DNA of 64,000 nt, from positions 62,001-126,000 of the forward strand of contig NZ_JBKFFP010000002.1 in assembly GCF_046506625.1 (NCBI RefSeq), given 5' to 3'. Each line of letters opens with the position of its first letter. Positions within the stretch are counted from its first letter, which is position 1. This DNA comes from Zhengella sedimenti (GTDB lineage Bacteria; Pseudomonadota; Alphaproteobacteria; Rhizobiales; Rhizobiaceae). Under the pieces are notes generated by a model that was given only the letters and a program-made list of their open reading frames with translations, was not told the origin of the DNA and did no database searches. Below, piece by piece: positions 51,227 through 59,956 of the stretch. Position numbers and translations under genes: made by a program.

Positions 51227-51348
51227 GGCCTTCTCCGCTCGTCATTGCATGGGCGGCCCTTCGATCAGGTCGGCAATAGCGCGCCGCACCGGTGCCCGTC
51301 ATTGCCGTTTCGCAAATCCCGGCATATCGGGCGTTCGCCGGCCTGGCC

Positions 51349-52620
51349 TCAGCCATTGTCCGCAAACCAGCCATCCAGCCGTTCCTCGAGCGCGGCGACA
51401 AGCGCCTCGTTGTCCAGTTCCTCGATCACCTCGGCAACAAATGCCTTGACCAGGAGGCGCCGGGCTTCCTTTTCGGGAATGCCGCGCGCCATCAGGTAAA
51501 ACAGGTGATCGTGGTCGATCTCGGCCACGGTGGCGCCATGGCCGCAGGCCACGTCGTCGGCGAAGATTTCCAGTTCCGGCTTGGCGGAGAAATCCGCGTC
51601 GTCCGACATGAGCAACGTGTTGCAGGCCATGCGCGCATCGGTCTTCTGGGCGATCCGGTGCACATTGATGCGGCCCTGGAAAACGCCCTTGGCCTTGCCG
51701 GTCACGACGTTGCGCACGACCTCGGTGGATGTCGTGGACGGCACGGTGTGGTCGAGCACCATGGTCAGGTCGGTGTGGCCCTCGCCGGCCAGCAGGTTGA
51801 CCGTTCGCAACTGGAAATCGGCCCCCTCGCCCTTCACCGCGACAACCACTTCCTCGCGAACCAGCTTGCCGCCGGCATTCATGATGAAGAGGCGCAGCTT
51901 TGCGTCGCGGGCGAGCCGGGCGGTGAAACTGGCCAGGAGCGATGCCGTGTCGGGCTGCTCCTGCAGCACGATCCAGTCGACCGCGGCGCCCTCGCCGATT
52001 TCAATGTCCGTCACTGACGTGACAAGCGCGGCACCACGCCCGGTCTGGCGTTCCACGACGGTGGCCCTGGCACCCGCCCCGACGGTGACCGGAAAGCGGA
52101 CATGCACCTGGCCGCCGGCGTGGACATTCTGGATTTCGACCGGAACGTCGAGATCGGCACCGGCCTCGATGTCCAGGGCCCAGCCGCCGGACACAAGCGC
52201 CGCGTTCAGTGCGCCGATGGGATCATCCCCGTTTCGCGGCGCAAGCGCACCGGCCAGCGACCCGTCCGCCAGCAGGTCGGTGAGCGGGCGCCAGGTCACG
52301 CCGTCGATGTTGTCGTCGGCCTGCAGCGCCTGCCCGTTGGCGGCGATGGCGATGGCGGAGTGTTCCAGCAATTCCCCGACCGGGTCGGCCTGGGCTTCCG
52401 GATCGTAGGCGGGGACGTCGGAGAGAAGGCGGCGCAGGTCGGTGTAATGCCACGCCTCGACGCGGCGCGTCGGCAGGCCCGCATTGCGAAGGCCGGCGAA
52501 TGCCTCGTCGCGGGCACGCACGACATCGGGATTGCCGGCAAGCCGCGAGAAGCGCTCCTCGTAGCTGTCGATGAGCGCCTGTTCGGCGGGCGTCGGCTTG
52601 GGTACGGTCCGTATGTTCAT
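51349..52620 (-). CDS. sufD: Fe-S cluster assembly scaffold subunit SufD
   Basis: This 423-residue protein forms the SufBC2D scaffold complex on which clusters are built. It has the beta-helix core and the C-terminal family segment KPELEIFADDVACGHGATVAEIDHDHLFYLMARGIPE, including the His of the CGHGAT motif equivalent to the functional E. coli SufD His360. ATG at 52620 follows GAGGTG at good spacing; a GTG three codons earlier is less likely. It begins 10 bases after sufC. Confidence 0.94.
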   Translation of the reverse strand: MNIRTVPKPTPAEQALIDSYEERFSRLAGNPDVVRARDEAFAGLRNAGLPTRRVEAWHYTDLRRLLSDVPAYDPEAQADPVGELLEHSAIAIAANGQALQADDNIDGVTWRPLTDLLADGSLAGALAPRNGDDPIGALNAALVSGGWALDIEAGADLDVPVEIQNVHAGGQVHVRFPVTVGAGARATVVERQTGRGAALVTSVTDIEIGEGAAVDWIVLQEQPDTASLLASFTARLARDAKLRLFIMNAGGKLVREEVVVAVKGEGADFQLRTVNLLAGEGHTDLTMVLDHTVPSTTSTEVVRNVVTGKAKGVFQGRINVHRIAQKTDARMACNTLLMSDDADFSAKPELEIFADDVACGHGATVAEIDHDHLFYLMARGIPEKEARRLLVKAFVAEVIEELDNEALVAALEERLDGWFADNG

Positions 52621-52630
52621 TGCAGACACC

Positions 52631-53386
52631 TCACGCCGCTTCGCCGATCACGTCGGCATAGCCGTTCTGCTCCAGGTGCAGCGCCAGTTCCGCGCCACCA
52701 GACTTGATGATGCGGCCCTTGTAGAGGACGTGCACCGTATCCGGCACGATGTGATCAAGCAGGCGCTGGTAGTGGGTGATGACGAGGAAGGCGCGATCGG
52801 GCGAGCGCAGCGCGTTCACGCCATCGGCGACGACCTTCAGCGCGTCGATGTCGAGGCCGGAATCGGTTTCGTCAAGCACGCAGAGGGACGGCTCCAGCAG
52901 TTTCATCTGGAGGATTTCGGCGCGCTTCTTCTCACCGCCCGAAAAGCCGACATTGAGCGGGCGCTTCAACATGCCCAGGTCCATTTCGAGGCTGGAGGCA
53001 GCCTCCTTCACCTTGCGCATCAGTTCCGGGATCTTCAGCGGTTCCTCGCCGCGGGCCTTGTGCTGGGCGTTCAGGGCCGTCTTCAGGAACTCCATCGTGG
53101 CGACGCCGGGAATTTCCATGGGATACTGGAAGGCAAGGAAAACGCCGGAGGCGGCCCGTTCGGCCGGGTCCATTTCCAGAACGCTTTCGCCGTTCCACAG
53201 GATGTCGCCCTCGGTCACCTCGTAGTCCTCGCGTCCGGCGATGACATAGGACAGGGTCGACTTGCCGGAGCCGTTCGGCCCCATGATGGCGGCGACCTCG
53301 CCCTTCTTCACGGTCAGGTCGAGGCCCTTGATGATCTCGGTGCCGTCTTCGGCGATGCGGGCGTGCAGGTTCTTGATCTCGAGCAT
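52631..53386 (-). CDS. sufC: Fe-S assembly ATPase SufC
   Basis: This 251-residue ABC-type ATPase has Walker A MGPNGSGKSTLSYV, the SufC-specific LAFQYPMEIPGV, signature FSGGEKKRAEILQM and Walker B LCVLDETDSGLDIDALK. It drives shape changes of SufB and SufD during cluster building in the cytoplasm. The start ATG at 53386 (MLEIKNLHAR) lies 75 bases after the small membrane-protein gene. Confidence 0.95.
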   Translation of the reverse strand: MLEIKNLHARIAEDGTEIIKGLDLTVKKGEVAAIMGPNGSGKSTLSYVIAGREDYEVTEGDILWNGESVLEMDPAERAASGVFLAFQYPMEIPGVATMEFLKTALNAQHKARGEEPLKIPELMRKVKEAASSLEMDLGMLKRPLNVGFSGGEKKRAEILQMKLLEPSLCVLDETDSGLDIDALKVVADGVNALRSPDRAFLVITHYQRLLDHIVPDTVHVLYKGRIIKSGGAELALHLEQNGYADVIGEAA

Positions 53387-53461
53387 TTCGGTGTTTTCCG
53401 TCTTCGGTCGGCCATTGCGGCCATCTGTTTCGATTGCGCGGCCGGGCCGCGCCGGTTTGTT

Positions 53462-53644
53462 CTAGCCGCGGGCCCGGAAAAGGCCGCGGGCGGCAAAGCT
53501 GATGCCGGCGATGGCACCCAGGATGGCTGCGCTTGTCAGCGGCGAGCCGAAGGGCGCAAGCCAGAAGCCCAGTGCGCAGGCGACCAGGATGGAGATCGCC
53601 CCGGCAGCGGTTTCAGCGCCCTTTCCCGGTTTCCTCTCAGCCAT
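53462..53644 (-). CDS. Small membrane protein inside the suf operon
   Basis: This 60-residue protein has a charged N-terminus (MAERKPGKGAE) and two short hydrophobic stretches, TAAGAISILVACALGFWLAPF and SAAILGAIAGISFAARGLF, separated by a Gly-Ser-Pro turn. It looks like a two-helix membrane hairpin. GGGGA lies 7 bases before ATG 53644. It lies between sufB (60 bases) and sufC (75 bases), in the same direction and so in the same transcript. I do not recognise a family. Small genes at this place occur in other alphaproteobacterial suf operons, but their role is not known to me. Confidence 0.6.
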   Translation of the reverse strand: MAERKPGKGAETAAGAISILVACALGFWLAPFGSPLTSAAILGAIAGISFAARGLFRARG

Positions 53645-53704
53645 GGCATTTCCCCGCTGCGCAGGTCCCGGGAACAAGCCCTGGCTTGACGCGTGCGGCG
53701 GACA

Positions 53705-55225
53705 TCATCCGACGCTGCCTTCCAGCGAGATGCCGATCAGCTTCTGCGCCTCGACTGCGAATTCCATCGGCAGTTCCTGGATGACTTCCTTGACGAAGCC
53801 GTTGACGATGAGCGCGATGGCCTCCTCTTCCGGAATGCCGCGCTGCATGACGTAGAAGAGCTGGTCCTCGGAAATCTTCGACGTGGTGGCCTCGTGCTCC
53901 AGCTTGGCCGAGGAATTCTTCGCCTCGATGTAGGGCACGGTGTGGGCGCCGCAGTCATTGCCGATCAGCAGGCTGTCGCACTGGGTGAAGTTGCGGGCAT
54001 TTTCCGCCTTGCGGTGAACGGAGACCTGGCCGCGATAGGTATTGTTGGAATTGCCCGCGGAGATACCCTTGGAAATGATGCGGCTGGTCGTGTTCTTGCC
54101 CAGGTGCAGCATCTTGGTGCCGCTGTCGATCTGCTGGTGACCGTTCGACACGGCGATGGAGTAGAACTCGCCGCGTGAATTGTCGCCGCGCAGGATGCAG
54201 GACGGATACTTCCAGGTGATCGCGGAACCGGTCTCGACCTGCGTCCACGAAATCTTGGAATTGGTGCCGCGGCAATCGCCGCGCTTGGTGACGAAATTGT
54301 AGATGCCGCCCTTGCCGTCCTTGTCGCCGGGATACCAGTTCTGGACGGTGGAATACTTGATCTCGGCATCGTCGAGCGCGACCAGTTCGACCACGGCGGC
54401 GTGAAGCTGGTTCTCGTCGCGCTGCGGCGCGGTGCACCCCTCCAGGTAGGAGACGTAGGCACCTTCCTCGGCGATGATGAGGGTGCGCTCGAACTGGCCG
54501 GTGTTCTTCTCGTTGATGCGGAAATAGGTGGACAGTTCCATCGGGCAGCGCACGCCCTTCGGCACGAAGACGAAGGAGCCGTCGGTAAAGACCGCGGAAT
54601 TCAGCGTGGCATAGAAATTGTCGGTCTTCGGCACCACGGAGCCCAGATATTTCTGGACGAGTTCGGGATGCTCGCGAATGGCCTCGGAGATCGAGCAGAA
54701 GATGACGCCCGCCTTGGCCAGTTCCTCCTTGAAGGTGGTGACGACGGAAACGCTGTCGAACACGGCATCGACGGCGACGCGGCCCGAGGCATAGACATTG
54801 TCGCCGACCTCGTCGAGTTCGCTCTTCTCGCCGGGCTTGCGAACACCGGCCAGGATTTCCTGCTCTTTCAGCGGGATGCCGAGCTTCTCATAGGTGGCGA
54901 GGAGTTCCGGATCGACCTCGTCCAGCGATTTCGGCCCGGCCTGTGCCTTCGGCGCGGCGTAATAGCTCAGCGCCTGGAAGTCGATCTCCGGGTAGTCCAC
55001 GCGCGCCCAGCTGGGCTCGATCATGGTCTGCCAGCGGCGGAACGCGTCCAGACGCCATTCCAGCATCCAGTCCGGTTCGTTCTTTTTGTGGGAGATGAGG
55101 CGGATGATGTCCTCGGACAGGCCGGGCGGGGCCTTGTCCATCTCGATCAGCGTCTCGAAACCATATTTGTACTGGTCCACATCGATCTTGCGGACCTGCT
55201 CGATCGTCTCCTGCACGGCAGGCAT
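53705..55225 (-). CDS. sufB: Fe-S cluster assembly scaffold subunit SufB
   Basis: This 506-residue core scaffold protein has the conserved FVPKGVRCPMELSTYFRIN, SYLEGCTAPQRDENQLHAAVVEL and VQNWYPGDKDGKGGIYNFVTKRG. The C-terminal functional segment is CDSLLIGNDCGAHTVPYIEAKN followed by LEHEATTSKISEDQLFYVMQRGI. The Cys in NDCGAHT and the Glu in LEHEATTS match residues needed for cluster building in E. coli. It is slightly longer than the E. coli form at the N-terminus. It is separated from the upstream desulfurase gene by 184 bases that hold a short stem-loop. Confidence 0.95.
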   Translation of the reverse strand: MPAVQETIEQVRKIDVDQYKYGFETLIEMDKAPPGLSEDIIRLISHKKNEPDWMLEWRLDAFRRWQTMIEPSWARVDYPEIDFQALSYYAAPKAQAGPKSLDEVDPELLATYEKLGIPLKEQEILAGVRKPGEKSELDEVGDNVYASGRVAVDAVFDSVSVVTTFKEELAKAGVIFCSISEAIREHPELVQKYLGSVVPKTDNFYATLNSAVFTDGSFVFVPKGVRCPMELSTYFRINEKNTGQFERTLIIAEEGAYVSYLEGCTAPQRDENQLHAAVVELVALDDAEIKYSTVQNWYPGDKDGKGGIYNFVTKRGDCRGTNSKISWTQVETGSAITWKYPSCILRGDNSRGEFYSIAVSNGHQQIDSGTKMLHLGKNTTSRIISKGISAGNSNNTYRGQVSVHRKAENARNFTQCDSLLIGNDCGAHTVPYIEAKNSSAKLEHEATTSKISEDQLFYVMQRGIPEEEAIALIVNGFVKEVIQELPMEFAVEAQKLIGISLEGSVG

Positions 55226-55283
55226 TGGCGTTCTCCATCCTTGCCGGATTCAAGGTCCGGCAGTTGTCGACGTCATATGGCAT

Positions 55284-55301
55284 GTCCCGCACGCGCGGGA
55301 C
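55284..55301 (-). other. Stem-loop between desulfurase gene and sufB
   Basis: GTCCCGC (55284-55290) and GCGGGAC (55295-55301) form a perfect 7-base stem with a 4-base loop, 59 bases before the sufB start. No T-run follows on the minus strand. It could tune read-through or protect RNA between the first gene and the rest of the operon. A separate sufB promoter was not evident. Confidence 0.35.
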
Positions 55302-55409
55302 CGTACCCCTTATCTAGTGAGCCGGACGGGAAATGAAAGCGGCGCGCCGCCCTGTTTTTCCCGCCTGTCCCCCCGCATTCCCAAGGCCTGCGGGCCAGCC
55401 CTTTCGTGC

Positions 55410-56561
55410 TCACGCGGCCTTGCGGCGCGCCAGCAGAATTCCGATCGCCTGCAGCAGGCGCTCCAGTTCGTCCCAGGCCGTCGTCCGGCCGATCGAGACG
55501 CGTAGCGCGCCGAGCGCCGCATCCGCGCCCATCGCCTCCAGTACGTGGCTCGGCCCCACCTTGCCCGAGGAACAGGCGGAGCCCGCGGAGACCTGAAGCC
55601 CTTCCAGGTCCAGCGCAATCTGAGCCGTCTCCGCCTTGATACCCGGCAACGAAAAGAACGACGTGTTGGCGATACGCAGGGCGGTGCGCCCGTGGATCAC
55701 CACGCCCGGTGCGATTTCCTCAAGCCGCGCCTCGAAGCGGTCACGCATGGCTTTCACATCCGCCATGTGAGGCAGTGCCCGCCCGGCCTCTTCGGCAGCG
55801 GCGCCGAAGCCTGCAATGCCGGCGGCATTTTCCGTGCCGGCACGATGGCCGCGCTCCTGACCGCCGCCCCGGATGAGCGGTTCGGGCATCAGCAGGCCCT
55901 CGCGGGCAACGAAGGCGCCAACGCCGCGCGGTCCGCCCAGCTTGTGCGCGGAGAGAATCAGGAAATCGGCGTAACCGGCTGCCATGTCGATGGAAACACG
56001 CCCCGCAGCCTGTACGGCATCGACCACAAGCACGCCGCCTGCCTCGGCCACAAGCGCGCGCACGGCATCCAGCGACTGCAGCACGCCGGTCTCGTTGTTG
56101 GCGGCATGGAGGGCGACCAGCGGCAGCCCGGTCTCGGCGTCGTGGGCTTCCAGCGCCCGGCGCATGGCTGCGATGTCCACAAGCCCGTCCGGACCGACGG
56201 GAAGCCGCGTGACCTTTCCGGCGGGGAACCGTCCGCCGGCCAGCAGGCAGGGATGGTCGCTCGCCAGCACATGGAGATGCGAGCAGGTGAGCGGCGCGCG
56301 GCCCATGCGCCACTGCGGCGTCAACAGGGTCGTGGCGGCCTCGGTGGCGCCCGACGTGAAGACAACGTGCTCGGGTGAAGCGCCGACCAGCGCGGCGACC
56401 TGACGACGCGCATCCTCCACGACGCGGCGCGCGGCCTTGCCGGCACGATGCACCGAGGAAGGGTTGGCGTCTGCCGCCAGCGCCGACACAAGCGCAGCGC
56501 GCGCGCTGTCGAGCAGCGGCGCACTGGCGTTGTAATCGAGGTAGGCCGGCGTCCTCGCCAT
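55410..56561 (-). CDS. Cysteine desulfurase, NifS/IscS-like (group I)
   Basis: This 383-residue PLP enzyme begins YLDYNASAPLLDSARAAL. It has NPSSVHRAGKAAR, FTSGATEA, the HAANNETGVLQ motif, the PLP lysine in LILSAHKLGGPRGVGAF and a mobile-loop Cys in VSAGSACSSGKVGPSHVLEAMG. This is the IscS/NifS-type loop, unlike the SufS in the same operon. It is the first gene of the suf transcript, just after the Irr-box promoter. The two desulfurases may supply sulfur under different conditions, or this one may serve other acceptors. ATG at 56561 (MARTPAYLDY). Confidence 0.92.
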   Translation of the reverse strand: MARTPAYLDYNASAPLLDSARAALVSALAADANPSSVHRAGKAARRVVEDARRQVAALVGASPEHVVFTSGATEAATTLLTPQWRMGRAPLTCSHLHVLASDHPCLLAGGRFPAGKVTRLPVGPDGLVDIAAMRRALEAHDAETGLPLVALHAANNETGVLQSLDAVRALVAEAGGVLVVDAVQAAGRVSIDMAAGYADFLILSAHKLGGPRGVGAFVAREGLLMPEPLIRGGGQERGHRAGTENAAGIAGFGAAAEEAGRALPHMADVKAMRDRFEARLEEIAPGVVIHGRTALRIANTSFFSLPGIKAETAQIALDLEGLQVSAGSACSSGKVGPSHVLEAMGADAALGALRVSIGRTTAWDELERLLQAIGILLARRKAA

Positions 56562-56637
56562 GGTTACAGTTGCTCTCCCAGCGCACCCAAATGCACGCGA
56601 AGTCGTTATTTTCTTGAAACGAAAGGCCTGACTGTCC

Positions 56638-56688
56638 TATCAAGCCGTCCGCCAGAGGCTGTCAAACCACCTCTTAGAACTATTCTAA
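56638..56688 (-). promoter_or_regulatory. suf promoter with an Irr-type iron control element
   Basis: TTAGAA-CTA-TTCTAA (56674-56688) is a perfect inverted repeat matching the ICE/Irr box (TTTAGAA-N3-TTCTAAA) of rhizobia. On the minus strand TTGACA (56665-56660) and TTGATA (56643-56638) with a 16-base spacer form a good promoter directed at the desulfurase-suf operon. The box lies just upstream of the -35 element. Irr links transcription to haem and iron status, so the operon should respond to iron. Confidence 0.75.
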
Positions 56689-56782
56689 ACGTGTTTCTAG
56701 GGAGTGCGCCAGTCCCCGTCAAGCCGCGCGGCCTTCACCTTTCGCGCAGTCCGGGAGCGCCTCCAGACAAGAAGGACCGACC

Positions 56783-57457
56783 ATGCCAGAGGTCATTTTC
56801 GCCGGGCCCGCGGGCCGTCTCGAAGGCCGATATCAGCCGTCGAAGGAAAAGAACGCACCGATCGCGATGGTGCTGCACCCGCATCCGCAGTTCGGCGGGA
56901 CGATGAACAACAAGATCGTCTACGACCTTTTCTACATGTTCCAGAAGCGCGGTTTCACCACGCTGCGCTTCAATTTCCGCGGCATCGGCCGCAGCCAGGG
57001 CGAGTTCGACCACGGTTCGGGCGAGCTTTCGGACGCCGCCGCCGCGCTCGACTGGGTGCAGTCGCTGCATCCCGATTCCAAGTCCTGCTGGGTCGCCGGT
57101 TATTCCTTCGGCGCCTGGATCGGCATGCAGTTGCTGATGCGCCGGCCCGAGATCGAGGGCTTCATCTCCATCGCGCCGCAGCCCAACATCTACGACTTCT
57201 CCTTCCTGGCGCCCTGCCCCTCCTCCGGCCTGATCATTCACGGGGACAGCGACAAGGTCGCCCCGGCCAAGGACGTCCAGGGACTTGTGGACAAGCTGCA
57301 CCAGCAGAAGGGCATCACCATCACGCAGAACACGATGGAAGGCGCCAACCACTTCTTCACCGGGCGCGAGGACGAGCTTATCGAAAACTGCTCGGACTAC
57401 CTGGAAGCGCGCCTGCGCGGCGAACTGGCCGCGCCCAAGCCGAAACGCCTGCGCTGA
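56783..57457 (+). CDS. Small alpha/beta-hydrolase
   Basis: This 224-residue protein has the core of the short alpha/beta-hydrolases found widely in proteobacteria: APIAMVLHPHPQFGGTMNNKIVY at the N-terminus, FRGIGRSQGEFDHGSGE, the nucleophile elbow VAGYSFGAWIGMQ (catalytic Ser), LIIHGDSDKVAP (acid) and GANHFFTGREDEL (His). It is likely a cytoplasmic esterase or thioesterase of unknown substrate. It is divergent from the suf operon, so its promoter shares the gap that holds the Irr box. Confidence 0.85.
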   Translation: MPEVIFAGPAGRLEGRYQPSKEKNAPIAMVLHPHPQFGGTMNNKIVYDLFYMFQKRGFTTLRFNFRGIGRSQGEFDHGSGELSDAAAALDWVQSLHPDSKSCWVAGYSFGAWIGMQLLMRRPEIEGFISIAPQPNIYDFSFLAPCPSSGLIIHGDSDKVAPAKDVQGLVDKLHQQKGITITQNTMEGANHFFTGREDELIENCSDYLEARLRGELAAPKPKRLR

Positions 57458-57460
57458 CCG

Positions 57461-58582
57461 TCATCCGCCGGGCCGTTCCAGCACGCCACCGGTCACCGGT
57501 TCGCGGCAGCCGGTGGTCGTGGGCCAGGTGAGCGGCAGTCCCTTGAGGGCGCGCACCGCCAGATAGGCCCAGGCTTCCGCTTCCATGGAATCGCCGTTCC
57601 AGCCCAGGTCCTCGGCGACGAGGACATGTGCCGGTTCCACAAGCGTTTCCAGTTCCCGCCGGATCAGCCCGTTCTTCCGCCCGCCGCCGCACAGCACCCA
57701 TGTGCGCGGGCGCTCCGGCACATGCTCGGCTGCCCTGGCGATGGCATGGGCCGTCACGGCCGCAAGCGTGCGCGCGCCGTCGGCCAGTTCCGCCTTGCCC
57801 AGCGGATCGAGCGTGAAATCGTTTCGGTCAAGCGACTTCGCGCCGTCGCGGGCGAAGTACGGATTGTCCATGTAGCGGGCCAGCGCGGCTGCGATCACCA
57901 CGCCCTCTGACGCAATGCGGCCGCCATCATCGTAGGGAATGCCGGCCACGGCCTGGACCCACTGGTCGATCAGCGCATTGCCCGGTCCGGAATCGAAGGC
58001 CACCGGCGCCCCCGCCTCCGGAACCCAGGTGACATTGGAAATGCCGCCGACATTGACCGCCATGACCGGAAACGCGACACGGCCCGGCGCCAGCGCGCGC
58101 GCAATTGCAGCATGATACGCCGGCACCAGCGGCGCGCCCTGCCCGCCATGGCGCATGTCGTTTGCGCGCATGTCGAAGACGACCGGCACGCCGGTGTCGC
58201 GAGCCAGCGCGGCGCCGTCGCCCAGTTGCACGGTCAGCGCCTTTTCCGGACGATGGAGCACGGTCTGGCCATGAAAGCCGATGACGGCGATGTCGCCCGC
58301 CGGCCAGCCATTATCCTTCAGGAAGGCATCGACCGCCACGGCATGGCGGCGGGTGATCTCCGCTTCCAGCGCGGACAGGCCGCCGGGCCGGTCGTCGCGC
58401 CGCTCGATCGCCTTCGCCGTCTCCAGCGAAGCCTCGATGCGGCGCCGGAAGGCCGCTTCATAGGGCACGAAGCCCGATGGCCCGCGCTTCACTGCGGCCT
58501 CGCCGTCGGTCTCGACGCAGGCAATGTCGATGCCGTCCATCGAGGTGCCGCTCATCAGCCCGATCGCGCGTGCAAGCGCCAT
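57461..58582 (-). CDS. anmK: Anhydro-N-acetylmuramic acid kinase
   Basis: This 373-residue sugar kinase recycles cell-wall fragments by hydrolysing and phosphorylating 1,6-anhydro-MurNAc to MurNAc-6-phosphate. Typical segments are AIGLMSGTSMDGIDIA at the N-terminus, IGFHGQTVLHRPEKALTVQLGDG, NVGGISNVTW, FDSGPGNALID and VLCGGGRKNGLI. The start ATG at 58582 (MALARAIGLM) lies right before the first motif. It is divergent from tyrS, and its stop lies 3 bases from that of the converging hydrolase gene. Confidence 0.94.
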   Translation of the reverse strand: MALARAIGLMSGTSMDGIDIACVETDGEAAVKRGPSGFVPYEAAFRRRIEASLETAKAIERRDDRPGGLSALEAEITRRHAVAVDAFLKDNGWPAGDIAVIGFHGQTVLHRPEKALTVQLGDGAALARDTGVPVVFDMRANDMRHGGQGAPLVPAYHAAIARALAPGRVAFPVMAVNVGGISNVTWVPEAGAPVAFDSGPGNALIDQWVQAVAGIPYDDGGRIASEGVVIAAALARYMDNPYFARDGAKSLDRNDFTLDPLGKAELADGARTLAAVTAHAIARAAEHVPERPRTWVLCGGGRKNGLIRRELETLVEPAHVLVAEDLGWNGDSMEAEAWAYLAVRALKGLPLTWPTTTGCREPVTGGVLERPGG

Positions 58583-58689
58583 GGAAACCGCCCGTTCTTG
58601 TGAATCCCGCCGGGATAGTGTTAAAGCCGCGCGGGCCGTTGCACCACCCGGCACGGCTCCTCGTCACAGCAAAATCCGGAAACAAGCCG

Positions 58690-59937
58690 ATGTCCGCCTT
58701 CAAGTCCGATTTCCTGCGCACCATGAGCGAGCGCGGATTCATCCACCAGACCTCCGACGACCAGGGTCTCGACGACCTGTTCGGCAAGGAGCAGGTGACG
58801 GCTTATATCGGCTTCGATGCGACGGCGAAGAGTCTCCATGCCGGTTCGCTGATCCAGATCATGATGCTGCACTGGCTGCAGAAGACCGGCCACCGGCCCA
58901 TCGCGCTGATGGGCGGCGGCACCTCGATGATCGGCGATCCGTCCTTCAAGGACGAGGCGCGCAAGCTGCTGACCGCCGATGACATCGCGACCAATCTGGA
59001 AGGCATCAGGCAATCCTTCGCCCAATATCTCGATTTCGGCGGCGGCAAGGCGCTGATGCTCAACAATGCCGACTGGCTGATGGACATCAATTATGTGGAA
59101 TTCCTGCGCGACGTCGGCCGGCATTTCTCGGTCAACCGCATGCTGTCCTTCGATTCGGTGAAGATGCGCCTCGACCGCGAACAGTCGCTGTCCTTCCTCG
59201 AATTCAACTACATGATCCTTCAGGCCTATGATTTCGTCGAACTGAACCGGCGCGAGGGCTGCCGCCTGCAGATGGGCGGTTCGGACCAGTGGGGCAACAT
59301 CGTCAACGGCATCGATCTCGGCCACCGCATGGGCACGCCGCAACTCTATGCGCTGACCTCGCCGCTGCTGACCACATCGTCCGGCGCCAAGATGGGCAAG
59401 ACGGCCAATGGCGCGGTCTGGCTAAACGGCGACATGCTGAGCCCCTACGAATTCTGGCAGTACTGGCGCAACACCGAGGATGCCGACGTCGAACGCTTCC
59501 TCAAGCTCTACACGGTGCTGCCGATGGACGAGATCGCCAGGCTGGCAGCCCTCGGCGGCTCGGAGATCAACGAGGCCAAGAAGGTTCTGGCAACGGAAGT
59601 GACCGCCATGCTACATGGCCGCCAGGCCGCCGACGACGCGGCGGAAACGGCGCGCCGCACCTTCGAGGAAGGCGCGCTTGGCGCTGACCTGCCGACCGTG
59701 GAAATCGCCGCCTCCGAACTGACCGGCGGCATGGGCGTGCTGGCCGCCTTCGTGGCGGCGGGACTGGCGGCATCCAATGGCGAGATGCGCCGTCATGTGA
59801 AGGGCGGCGCGGTCAAGGTCAACGACCGGCCTGTTGAAGACGACCGGGCGTCCGTTTCCATGAATGACGTGAACGCCGAGGGCGTGATCAAGCTGTCGCT
59901 CGGCAAGAAGAAACACGCGCTGATCCGGCCGGTCTGA
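58690..59937 (+). CDS. tyrS: Tyrosyl-tRNA synthetase
   Basis: This 415-residue class I synthetase charges tRNA-Tyr. The HIGH-like motif is KSLHAGSLIQIM, the tyrosine pocket includes NNADWLMDINYVEF and YDFVELNRREGCRLQMGGSDQWGNI, and the KMSKS-like motif is SGAKMGKTANGAVW. A C-terminal S4 RNA-binding domain (EMRRHVKGGAVKVNDRPVED) closes the protein. The last bases form a perfect 9-base hairpin (59925-59933 with 59937-59945) around the stop codon. The ATG at 58690 begins MSAFKSDFLR. Confidence 0.95.
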   Translation: MSAFKSDFLRTMSERGFIHQTSDDQGLDDLFGKEQVTAYIGFDATAKSLHAGSLIQIMMLHWLQKTGHRPIALMGGGTSMIGDPSFKDEARKLLTADDIATNLEGIRQSFAQYLDFGGGKALMLNNADWLMDINYVEFLRDVGRHFSVNRMLSFDSVKMRLDREQSLSFLEFNYMILQAYDFVELNRREGCRLQMGGSDQWGNIVNGIDLGHRMGTPQLYALTSPLLTTSSGAKMGKTANGAVWLNGDMLSPYEFWQYWRNTEDADVERFLKLYTVLPMDEIARLAALGGSEINEAKKVLATEVTAMLHGRQAADDAAETARRTFEEGALGADLPTVEIAASELTGGMGVLAAFVAAGLAASNGEMRRHVKGGAVKVNDRPVEDDRASVSMNDVNAEGVIKLSLGKKKHALIRPV

Positions 59938-59956
59938 CCGGCCGGGCCGGCCGCGC

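Noticed and set aside
59925..59945. Terminator between tyrS and the YhdP-like gene.
   Set aside because: A perfect 9-base stem exists around the tyrS stop, but there is no T-run on either strand. It is mentioned in the tyrS entry only.
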